This document shows positions 1-7,400 of a stretch of 9,891 nt of DNA, in pieces. A program made the position numbers and the translations under genes. This stretch comes from Phycisphaerales bacterium UBA2396. GTDB taxonomy: Bacteria; Planctomycetota; Phycisphaerae; Phycisphaerales; UBA1924. The stretch's first letter is position 1, and every line of letters begins with the position of its first letter. The notes below the pieces were generated by a model. The model saw only the letters and a program-made list of their open reading frames with translations, was not told the origin of the DNA and made no database searches. The stretch lies in assembly GCA_002343325.1 (NCBI GenBank), contig DDSG01000157.1:1-9891 (forward strand), in the 5' to 3' direction.

Positions 1-1208
1 GGGATCGGCCCAACGCGGCGCACGAGCGGCTCGAGCGGGCGATGGCGGGGGTCGAGCGGGCGCACGCGACGGCGTTGGGGCGGCCCGTGCGCACGGGCGA
101 CGTGCTCGATTGGGGACAGGCCTTTCCCGACCGCGTGCTGGCGGACGCGGCGTCGCGAGAGGAGGCGCTGCGCGTCATCGCCGCGATGGAGGCCGAAGGG
201 GTGTGGACGGAGCTGGCGGAACTGTCGAAGGAGCCGCGCGTCTTCGCGCCGTTTCCGCGGCGGCGTCTGCTCACGTCGACCGTGGACGACTCGATGCCGG
301 TGCTGAGGCAGTGGTCGCGGGTGCATTCGGGGGCGGCGCGGCTGGCGATGGAGGCGGGGCGGACGGGCGAGGCCGTCGCGTACGTCGAGCGGAACCTGCT
401 GCTGTCGCGGGTGATCGCTTCCAGGCCCGGGTTGATGATGGCGCTGGTGTCGCAGGCGGTGGGGGTGATGGCCCTGAACGATGCGGTGGCGATCGCGATG
501 AGCGAGAAGGCAACACCCGACGATCGCGCGGCTCTGGCGGGCGCGATGGAGAACGCGGCGGAGCTCGACGTGGCGTACGCGCTGGCGGTGGAGCGACAGT
601 GGACGTTGCGAACGATCGGCGAGTTGCTGGGGAGCACGCCGCTGGTGCCGATCAACCGCGGGGCCCAGCAGGCGAAGATCGACGAGATCCACGAGCGCTA
701 CGCGGCGGCGATGGCCGAGCCGGAGGGGCCGGCGAGGCTGGCGCGGGCACGCGAGGCGGAGGCGTGGGTCTCGGGCCTTGGGATGAGGTACCGCGTGGCG
801 CAGATGCACGCGGAGGGGCTGGGACGGATCGTGGAGACGGGCTTGAGCGGGCGGGCGCGACGGGAGATCGCTCGGGTGATGGTGGCGTCTGCGCGGTTCC
901 GGGCCGATTCGCGCGCGTGGCCTTCAAGCCCGGCGGACCTGGTGCCGAAGTACCTCTCGGGCGCTGCGATCGATCCGTTCTCGGGGCGGCCGCTCGGGAT
1001 GCGGGCCGATCCCGCGGCGCGGGGCGGGCTGCTGGTGTGGAGTGCGGGCCCGGACGGGGACGACGACCAAGGGAGGCCCGCCGCGAAGGGCGTGACCGCG
1101 GCACGAACCGGCCCGCCGGACGGGGATCTGGTGCTGGAGTGGGGCGAAGGGTGGGCCGAGGGGTGGGGAGAGGTTGGCGGGGGCGGTGAAGGCCCGAAAA
1201 GCCGCTGA
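1..1208 (+). CDS. Hypothetical protein with C-terminal 'PFSG...WSAGPDGDDD' module (5' end off window)
   Basis: The frame is open from the first complete codon at position 3 and reads DRPNAAHERLERAM before the ATG at 42, so the gene very probably begins left of the window. About 401 residues are visible. Most of the protein looks alpha-helical and rich in Ala, Arg and Glu, without a recognisable catalytic motif. Near the end (about in-window residues 296-358) is FRADSRAWPSSPADLVPKYL, then IDPFSGRPL and LVWSAGPDGDDDQG. From memory, this module is common at the C-termini of uncharacterised planctomycete proteins and loosely resembles the C-terminal part of type II secretion pseudopilins. The last residues are low-complexity Trp/Gly/Glu (WGEGWAEGWGE) encoded by G-runs. 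The TGA stop at 1206-1208 lies inside the convergent tRNA gene, and no terminator hairpin with a T-tract follows. The reading frame is well supported; the function is unknown. Confidence 0.85.
   Translation, partial: DRPNAAHERLERAMAGVERAHATALGRPVRTGDVLDWGQAFPDRVLADAASREEALRVIAAMEAEGVWTELAELSKEPRVFAPFPRRRLLTSTVDDSMPVLRQWSRVHSGAARLAMEAGRTGEAVAYVERNLLLSRVIASRPGLMMALVSQAVGVMALNDAVAIAMSEKATPDDRAALAGAMENAAELDVAYALAVERQWTLRTIGELLGSTPLVPINRGAQQAKIDEIHERYAAAMAEPEGPARLARAREAEAWVSGLGMRYRVAQMHAEGLGRIVETGLSGRARREIARVMVASARFRADSRAWPSSPADLVPKYLSGAAIDPFSGRPLGMRADPAARGGLLVWSAGPDGDDDQGRPAAKGVTAARTGPPDGDLVLEWGEGWAEGWGEVGGGGEGPKSR
1141..1168 (+). other. Potential G-quadruplex motif at the 3' end of gene 1
   Basis: Five runs of three or four G occur on the coding strand at 1141-1144, 1149-1151, 1153-1155, 1160-1163 and 1165-1168, separated by 4, 1, 4 and 1 bases. 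A further GGGGG follows at 1179-1183. This fits the usual G3+N1-7 pattern, and would be present in the mRNA and in the non-template strand. It encodes the Trp/Gly/Glu tail of the upstream gene and sits about 30 bases from the 3' end of the convergent tRNA. Such motifs arise by chance in GC-rich genes, so folding and function are inference. Confidence 0.45.
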
Positions 1209-1272
1209 CAGGACTTGAACCTGCGACCCGCGCTTTACAAAAGCGCTGCTCTACCAACTGAGCTACAGCGGC
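1201..1272 (-). tRNA. tRNA-Thr (anticodon TGT)
   Basis: The reverse complement folds into a full cloverleaf of 72 bases. The acceptor stem is GCCGCTG/CAGCGGC (7 perfect pairs). The D arm is GCTC-AGTTGGTA-GAGC. The anticodon arm is GCGCT-TTTGTAA-AGCGC. The variable loop is GGGTC and the T arm is GCAGG-TTCAAGT-CCTGT. The anticodon TGT (plus-strand 1237-1239) reads ACA, which is threonine. CCA is not encoded: the next bases are TTTT, the first of which would be discriminator base 73. A weak -10-like TATCAT lies at 1280-1285 on this strand, only 7 bases before the tRNA 5' end; no convincing -35 was seen. The 3' end overlaps the stop region of the convergent upstream gene by 8 bases. Confidence 0.97.
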
Positions 1273-1355
1273 GTGGCCGATGATAGGCGTGGGGGATGTC
1301 ATCCCGTAAGAGGGGATGAATAGAAGCGGCGGGAATCGGACGAGTTCAGAAACAA

Positions 1356-1384
1356 TCGCAACCCGGACCTGAATCCAGTAGTAT
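1356..1384 (+). promoter_or_regulatory. Weak sigma70-like promoter candidate for the metalloprotease gene
   Basis: A -10-like TAGTAT at 1379-1384 (4 of 6 consensus matches) is preceded, after a 17-base spacer, by TCGCAA at 1356-1361 (3 of 6 matches to TTGACA). Transcription would start near 1391, upstream of the leader hairpin and about 100 bases before the ATG at 1495. The stretch is less GC-rich than its surroundings. Planctomycete promoters are poorly defined, so this is only a candidate. Confidence 0.3.
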
Positions 1385-1408
1385 GGGCCAAAGTCCCGAC
1401 GTTGAGAG

Positions 1409-1435
1409 AGCCCGAGGGCGCACCGCGCTCGGGCT
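1409..1435 (+). other. Strong hairpin in the leader of the metalloprotease gene
   Basis: Perfect 8-bp arms AGCCCGAG (1409-1416) and CTCGGGCT (1428-1435) enclose the 11-base loop GGCGCACCGCG, in which GCG and CGC could pair further. No T-tract follows, so it is not a standard intrinsic terminator. It lies between the candidate promoter and the ATG at 1495, and might stabilise the mRNA or regulate it. Its loop resembles that of the terminator at 4331-4366 at the far end of the same gene. Confidence 0.6.
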
Positions 1436-1494
1436 GCCGCCGGCGTGAGGCGGAGGGATACCGGATCCGGCGGGTGAGGGCGGAGAACCAGAAG

Positions 1495-4302
1495 ATGCAG
1501 CATGTGAATCGGAGACTGGGCGGCCTTGGCCTGCTGGGGCTGATCGTGGCGGCGGGAGCGGCGACACCCGCGATGGCGGCGGACGGGGTTCGCGAACCCA
1601 AGACCCACCCTCTGGCGGGTCTGTTGTCGATGTCGAGGCCCGGTGTCCGGTTCGACGTGACGGGCGATCGCCTGACGACGATCTACGGCGTGCCGGTGTC
1701 CTTCGGCGACAACCCCATCGCGAGCGCAGAAGCCTTCATGAGCGGGTATGCCGCCCTGTTCGGTGCGGACTTTGCCGACCTTCGCCCGGGCACGATCGCG
1801 GGCGACGGCGTGCACGCGTCGCCGATGTACCCCAACCCCGACGGCACGATGAAGTTCACGCTGGTGGGGTGGACGCAGGAGCGGGACGGGATCCCGGTCT
1901 TCCGGTCCGACGTGCTGTGCCTGGTGCGCAACGAGCCTGGCAACCCGGTGGTGATGGTGCGGAACAACCTGCGCGAGCTGGGTGATTTCCGCGTGGGCGA
2001 TGTGAACATCCCCGGCGAGGTGATCAACGACGCGATCGCGGAAGCCGAGTTGCGGCTGCCTTCGATCCGTGGCGGTCAGTTCAGCTCTCCCGATCTGGTG
2101 ATCTGGGCGGGCCGCGAGGATACTCCGACGACCCCGACGCTGGCGGTGCAGTTCGAGGGTGTGAAGGGTCAGCCCGGTGATGCGGGGTATGCGAAGTATC
2201 TGATCGTCTCCGACGCCCGCACCGGACGCACGCTGTACACCGAGAGCCGGATTCTGCATGTGGACGTGACGGGCCGCGTGTCGGGCCTGGCGACGACGGG
2301 CATCAAGACGGCCGAGTGCGAGCCCGAAGCGGACCGCGGGATGCCCTACGCCCGCGTCGTTGTCGGGAGCAACACGGTCTTCGCCGACGCGCTGGGCTTC
2401 TTCACGGCGGCCGGGCAGCCCTCGGGGAACGTGACGGCGACGGCGGGCGTGCGCGGGCAGTACTTCCGCGTGTTCAGCCCCTCGACCGACGCGCCGACGC
2501 TGTCGCTCACGCAGGATTCCGCCCTGCCATTCGACTTCCAGTTCAACGCGGCGAACAACGTCGAGGTTCGTCGGGCCGAGGTGAACGCGTACGTGCAGGC
2601 GAACGTGGTGCGTGACATGATCATGCAGTACGCGCCGACGCACCCGGTCATCCCCGGGCAGACCGAGTTCCGCGTCAACGTCGCCGTCAGCGGGACGTGC
2701 AACGCGTTCTACGACGGGTCGTCGATCAACTTCTACAACTCCGGCGGCGGGTGCGCCAACACGGCGTTCTACGACGTCGTCCACCACGAGTACGGGCACC
2801 ACGTCGTCGCGACGGGCGGCTCGGGGCAGGGCCAGTACGGCGAAGGCATGTCCGACTGCATGGGCGTGCTGCTGAGCGACCAGCCGATCCTGGGCTTTGG
2901 CTTCCAGAACAACTGCAACGCCGGCATTCGCTCGGCGAACAACACCCTCCAGTACCCCTGCACCCAGGCGATCCACACCTGCGGGCAGCTCATCTCGGGC
3001 TGCCTCTGGGACACGCGGAACGAGCTGGTCAACGCGGGCGTCAGCAACTATCGCGATCTGCTTAAGCTCTGGTGCATCAACAGCGTCCGACTGCACCGCG
3101 GCGATCTGATCGCTCCCAACATCACGATCGACTGGCTCGTGCTCGACGACAACGACGCGAACCTCAACAACGGCACGCCTCACTACCAGTACATCAACGC
3201 CGGCTTCTCCCGTCACAACATGCCCGGCCCGGCGATCGTCGGCCTGGACTTCTCGTTCCCCGACGGGCTGCCCACCAATCTCGCGCCCGACCGCACGAAC
3301 ACGATCCGGTTCGACGTGCTGCCCCTCGCCGCACAGCCCGAGCCCAACTCCGGGCGCATCGGCTATCGCGTCAACGGCGGCGCGGTGTCGTACGTGACGG
3401 CCACCGAAATCGCTCCCAATCAGTACACCGTGGACCTGCCCCCCATCGCCTGCAACCAGCGCGTCGATTACTTCTTCACCGCTCGGGCGCAGGACAACAG
3501 CAACTGGAGCAGCCCGGTGGGCGCCCCGACCGCGGCCTACGCGGCGGTCACCAACTATGAGCCCAACCCCGTTCGTCTGGCCGACAACTTCCAGACCAAC
3601 CTCGGCTGGGCCGTCACCAACGGCACGGGCCTGACCGCCGGCTCCTGGCAGCGGGCGATCCCCTCCGGTCAGGCCGCCTCGGGCCGCGGTTCCAGCATCC
3701 CGACCCGCGACTATGACGGCTCGGGCTTCTGCTACGTCACGCAGAACGGCGATTGCGATTGCGACGTCGACGGCGGTTCGACGACCTTGACGAGCCCCGT
3801 CATCAACGCTTCCGGCGGTGACTCCGCCATCGTCCACTACGCCCGCTGGTACGCCAACGCCTTCGGCGGAAACCCCAACGCCGACACCATGGTCGTTCAG
3901 ATCTCCGGCAACGGCGGCGGCACGTGGACCACGCTCGAGACGGTCGGCCCCTCGGGCGTCGAGACGCAGGGCCAGTGGTTCGTCAAGGACTTCGTGATCC
4001 CAGCGGAGTTTGCCACCAGCCAATTCCGGATCCGCTTCACCGTCTCCGACACCGGCGGCGGCTCGCTCGTCGAGGCTGCCATCGACGACTTCCGCGTCTC
4101 CGTCATCGACTGCACCCCGCCCAACTGCCCGGCGGACTTCAACGGCGACGGCTTCGCCGACTTCTTCGACTTCGACGACTACGTCACCTGCTTCGAGACC
4201 GGCACCTGCCCGCCCGGCAAGACGGCCGATTTCGACGGCGACGGCTTCGTCGACTTCTTCGACTTCGACCAGTTCGTGCAGGCCTTTGAGACGGGCTGCT
4301 GA
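1495..4302 (+). CDS. Secreted FTP/M36-M4-like zinc metalloprotease with C-terminal GC-type dockerin
   Basis: This 935-residue precursor is probably an extracellular zinc endopeptidase. ATG 1495 is chosen because GGAG (1482-1485) precedes it by 9 bases and it begins a good signal peptide (RR at 6-7, hydrophobic core 8-23, likely cut after AMA at 28). An upstream in-frame TTG at 1402 would bury that signal. Residues about 54-165 resemble an FTP propeptide (GDRLTTIYGVPVSFG, then ERDGIPVFRSD). About 258-330 looks like a small beta domain (VTGRVSGLATTG). The catalytic core carries HEYGH at 431-435, with zinc ligands H431 and H435 and catalytic E432. E450 in GEGMSD is the likely third ligand, only 15 residues after H435; the spacing is longer in thermolysin and fungalysin as I recall them. 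The core ends with DDNDANLNNGTPHY. Residues about 577-686 look Ig-like and 687-873 like a jelly-roll or MAM-like domain. Two dockerin-like Asp repeats end in ETGC. An intrinsic terminator follows. Fold and zinc type are well supported; the exact MEROPS family and the substrate are not. Confidence 0.93.
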   Translation: MQHVNRRLGGLGLLGLIVAAGAATPAMAADGVREPKTHPLAGLLSMSRPGVRFDVTGDRLTTIYGVPVSFGDNPIASAEAFMSGYAALFGADFADLRPGTIAGDGVHASPMYPNPDGTMKFTLVGWTQERDGIPVFRSDVLCLVRNEPGNPVVMVRNNLRELGDFRVGDVNIPGEVINDAIAEAELRLPSIRGGQFSSPDLVIWAGREDTPTTPTLAVQFEGVKGQPGDAGYAKYLIVSDARTGRTLYTESRILHVDVTGRVSGLATTGIKTAECEPEADRGMPYARVVVGSNTVFADALGFFTAAGQPSGNVTATAGVRGQYFRVFSPSTDAPTLSLTQDSALPFDFQFNAANNVEVRRAEVNAYVQANVVRDMIMQYAPTHPVIPGQTEFRVNVAVSGTCNAFYDGSSINFYNSGGGCANTAFYDVVHHEYGHHVVATGGSGQGQYGEGMSDCMGVLLSDQPILGFGFQNNCNAGIRSANNTLQYPCTQAIHTCGQLISGCLWDTRNELVNAGVSNYRDLLKLWCINSVRLHRGDLIAPNITIDWLVLDDNDANLNNGTPHYQYINAGFSRHNMPGPAIVGLDFSFPDGLPTNLAPDRTNTIRFDVLPLAAQPEPNSGRIGYRVNGGAVSYVTATEIAPNQYTVDLPPIACNQRVDYFFTARAQDNSNWSSPVGAPTAAYAAVTNYEPNPVRLADNFQTNLGWAVTNGTGLTAGSWQRAIPSGQAASGRGSSIPTRDYDGSGFCYVTQNGDCDCDVDGGSTTLTSPVINASGGDSAIVHYARWYANAFGGNPNADTMVVQISGNGGGTWTTLETVGPSGVETQGQWFVKDFVIPAEFATSQFRIRFTVSDTGGGSLVEAAIDDFRVSVIDCTPPNCPADFNGDGFADFFDFDDYVTCFETGTCPPGKTADFDGDGFVDFFDFDQFVQAFETGC
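4132..4299 (+). repeat. Tandem dockerin-like repeats at the protease C-terminus
   Basis: Two in-frame repeats lie 93 bases (31 codons) apart: 4132-4224 and 4225-4299. Both read A-D-F-[ND]-G-D-G-F-x-D-F-F-D-F-D and end in a CFETG or AFETG segment. Asp and Asn at positions 1, 3 and 5 of each DxNGDG or DxDGDG loop fit EF-hand-like calcium binding, as in dockerins. The nucleotide sequences are also very similar, which suggests a recent duplication or codon-level conservation. The second copy stops at Gly-Cys, the C-terminus of the protein. This tail recurs on many secreted Phycisphaerae proteins and is thought to be an anchoring or sorting element, though its receptor is not known to me. Confidence 0.8.
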
Positions 4303-4330
4303 GCCCGCCCGACGCACGCACGCATGATCG

Positions 4331-4366
4331 AGAGGCCCGGCGCACCCGCGTCGGGCCTCTTTCTTT
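4331..4366 (+). terminator. Rho-independent terminator of the metalloprotease gene
   Basis: A perfect 9-bp stem, AGAGGCCCG (4331-4339) with CGGGCCTCT (4352-4360), encloses a 12-base loop and runs into TTCTTT (4361-4366). It starts 28 bases after the TGA stop. Stem, loop and T-rich tail are all visible on the plus strand. Confidence 0.85.
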
Positions 4367-4405
4367 GCGCCCTCGTCTCCCCGTCGCATGCCGACATCGC
4401 GCATG

Positions 4406-4438
4406 AAAAAGGGCCCCGCGCCACGCGCGAGGCCCCTT
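4406..4438 (-). terminator. Rho-independent terminator of the tricorn-like protease gene
   Basis: On the minus strand, AAGGGGCCTCGCGC pairs with GCGCGGGGCCCTT, with one bulged G and one G-T pair, around a short loop. It is followed by a T-run (A-run at 4406-4410 on the plus strand). It begins 21 bases past the TAA at 4460-4462. Together with the terminator at 4331-4366 it insulates two convergent genes. Confidence 0.82.
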
Positions 4439-4459
4439 GAATGGTCCGGACGATGCGGC

Positions 4460-7400
4460 TTACTTGTCCTTCTCGTCGATCCCCATGCCCTTGCGGTTGG
4501 GGCTCGCCGGCCGCTTGGGAGAGACGTACGGGTTGGTCTTCAGCTCGCTCTGAAGATGCTCGATGGCAGCGTCGAGCTGCGGGTCCCCGCCGTTCCACAT
4601 CAGGGCCGGGTCATCCACCACGACGATGTCGGGGTCGGTGCCGTGCCCTTCGACGCCCCAAGTGCCGTCGGTCTCGTAGAAGCCGAAGGTCGGGACGGTG
4701 ATCGAGCCGCCGTCCATGAAGGCCGGGTTGCCCGAGATGCCCACAAGCCCGCCCCAGGTCCTCGTGCCGATGACCTTGCCGAGCTTGTTGTACTTGAACA
4801 GCCAGGGGAACATGTCTCCGCCCGACCCGGCGAGCCCGTTGACGAGCATCGCCTTGGGGCCGAAGAACGCGTCCGGCGGCCACGGCCAGTCGTTCCCGTC
4901 GCGACGAGCCCAGTAGTTGGTGGGCTTGCGGTTGAGCAGCTCGATGAACCTCGTCGGGATCTGCCCGCCGCCGTTCCAACGCTCGTCGATGATGAGCGCC
5001 TCGGCCCCGCGCTGCCCGAAGTACTGGCGGTACAGGTCGTTCTGCCCGTCCACGCCCGTGTTGGGGACGTAGATGTAGCCGATCTTCCCGCCCGACTTCT
5101 CCGCGACATAGGCCCGCTTGCTCTCGATGTGGTGGCGGTACCGCACCTCGGCCTCGCTGCCGATCGGCGTCACCAGCACCTCGCGAGAGCCCTCGAGCGT
5201 CGGCTTGGGCCCGACCGTCAGGCTGACCGTGCGCCCGGCCGTGGCGATGAAGGCGGCGTAGGGGTCCTTCCTGGTGTCCACGGGCACGCCGTTGACCGCC
5301 AGAAGGAACTCGCCCTCCTTGATCCCCACGCCGAAGGTCGAGAGCGGCCCGCGGGCGTCGGCGTCCCAAGGCCCGCCGGCGTAGATCTTCGCGAAGCGGT
5401 ACGCCGAGTTGTCGCCCTCGGTCGCCAGCTCGAAGTCAACCCCGAGCAGCCCGCCGCCAACGGTGGGCTGTCCTTCGACGTCGCCCGGGTTGCCCAGGTA
5501 GGCGTGCCCGACGTTGAGCTCGGAGATCATCTCGCTGATGATCCAGTTGAGGTCTTCGCGCGAGGAAATGTCGTCGAGCATCGCGCCGTAGTGGGCCTTG
5601 ATGCCCTCCCAATCCACGCCGTGCATCGTCGGCTCGTAGAAGTAGTCGCGGGTGATGCGCCAGGCGTCGGTAAAGATCTGACGCCACTCGTTCCGCGGGT
5701 TGATCGTGACGTTCAGGCCCGACGGCGAAACCGTCTGGGCCCGCCCGCCGCCCGCGGTGGCATCGACGATGACCGCCGAACCGCCGCGCCCGACGAGCAG
5801 CTTCTTTCCGTCGGCGGAGAGCTGGAAGCCCCCGCCCGCGGTGACGCCCTCTTCCTTGCCCTCGCGGGTCTTGTAGTCGAAGACGCGGATGCCGCCCTCG
5901 ACGCCGCCGCGGGAGGAACGCCGGGCGAAGATCAGGCGGTCGCCGTCGGAGACCGCCATCTGCCCGAAGTTGCCCGGAGCGATGGGGAGCTGGATCGAAC
6001 GGGACTCGATCCCGTCGAAGTCGATCTTGAGCTCCTTCTTGTCGTCCTTCTTGTCCTCGGGCTTGTCACCCTCGGCGGCCTTGGGCTCTTCGCCGCCGGC
6101 CTTGCGCGACGCCGTGAACTCGCCGGTCTGATCACCCGCCGTCCACGTACCGGTGACCTGCGCGCCCGCGAGGGTCGCGTCGATGACGACGCTCATCCCG
6201 CCGATGTTCGCGGTCAGGGTCAGCTTGCCGGACGCCTTGTCGAAGGTGCCATCGAGCTGCCCACCGCCCATCAGGCTGGTGATGCTGCCCGTGACCTTCC
6301 CGTCGGCGAGCTTGAGGTTGAGCGTGACGGGAATGCCCGCCGCCATCTGCGGCGAGGAGCCCTTCGCCGTCCCCGCCCACGTGCCCGAGATCGGGTCGTC
6401 TGCCGCCGGAGCGTCGGCGGGCTTGGCGTCCTTCTTCTCGTCCTTGGCGCCCTCGGGCTTCTTGGCCTCTTCTTTCTTCTTCTCGTCCTTCTTGAGCGTC
6501 TCCTCGTCGTTCTCGGGCAACCACGGGTTCTTCACGTCCTTCCGCAGCGGCACCGCCACGATCACGTCGCTGTTGGTGTACGCGTAGGTCGTGTCAAGAT
6601 CGGAGTACACCGGGTTGTTCACCGCGGACGACTGGTGATAGAACAGCCAGTCACCCTTGCGGTCAAACACCGGGGACCCCGCGCTGAACATCCCCGCCGT
6701 CACGCGGTGCTTCTCGCCCGACTTGACGTTCACCACCCAGACCACGCCCACGTTCGAGCGATCGTCCGCCCTTGCATACGTCAGCCACGCGCTGTCGTGC
6801 GACCAGCTCACCGAGATCCCGTTCATCCACGGGTCCTTGTCGAGCTCCTTGGTCTCGCCCGTCTCGGCGTTCACCAGGAACAGACGCCCGCCCTGGTCCG
6901 TCATCGTGATCCACTTGCTGTTGGGCGACCAGTCAACGTTCGTCCGGTACCCCGCGCCGATGCTCGTCAGCTTGCGGGGCGCGACCGGAGCCGAAGACCC
7001 CGCCTCGGGCTTCTCCGGCTGGCCTTCCTTCGCCTCACCCCCGTCCTTCTTCGCATCCTTCTTCTCTTCGGGGGCTCGTGCGTCGGAAGGCCTCACCCAC
7101 AGCTCGTACTCGCCCGATTCATCCGACAGGTACGCCAGCCACTTCCCATCCGAGCTCCAAGCCGGGTCACGCTCGTTGATCCCGTCGGTCCGGGTCAGGT
7201 TGCGCTGCACGCCGTCCTTCGCCGGGACGGACCAGAGGTCGCCGCGGGCCTGCACCAGAACCCGCTTGGCGGCGGGCCCGAGCGCCATCCCCTGGATGTT
7301 GCGAGACGCATCGACCGTGCGCTCCCGGATCTTCGGGCGGTCGCCCGGGATCGTGACCTTCACGTCCTTTGCCTGGCGCGTGCCCAGGTCCAGCAGCATC

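Noticed and set aside
110..1189. Alternative plus-strand frame of 359 codons inside gene 1
   Set aside because: Almost entirely Gly, Ala, Arg and Asp, which is the mark of a shifted frame in GC-rich DNA. The chosen frame has balanced composition and a recognisable C-terminal module.
1299..1319. Hairpin TCATCCC/GGGATGA as a terminator of gene 1
   Set aside because: The stem is only 7 bp and no T-tract follows on the plus strand. It also lies beyond the tRNA gene, so a terminator role is unsupported.
1402..1494. Upstream TTG extension of the metalloprotease by 31 residues
   Set aside because: It would pass through the leader hairpin and hide the signal peptide. The extra residues are Arg/Glu/Gly-rich and unlike a protein N-terminus. 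ATG 1495 has a nearby GGAG.
652..4404. Minus-strand open frame of 1250 codons opposite gene 1, the tRNA and the metalloprotease
   Set aside because: It runs through a tRNA gene, a clear terminator and three unrelated coding contexts. Its translation is low-complexity Val/Arg/Asp/His without motifs. High GC at third positions of the real genes removes stops on the opposite strand.
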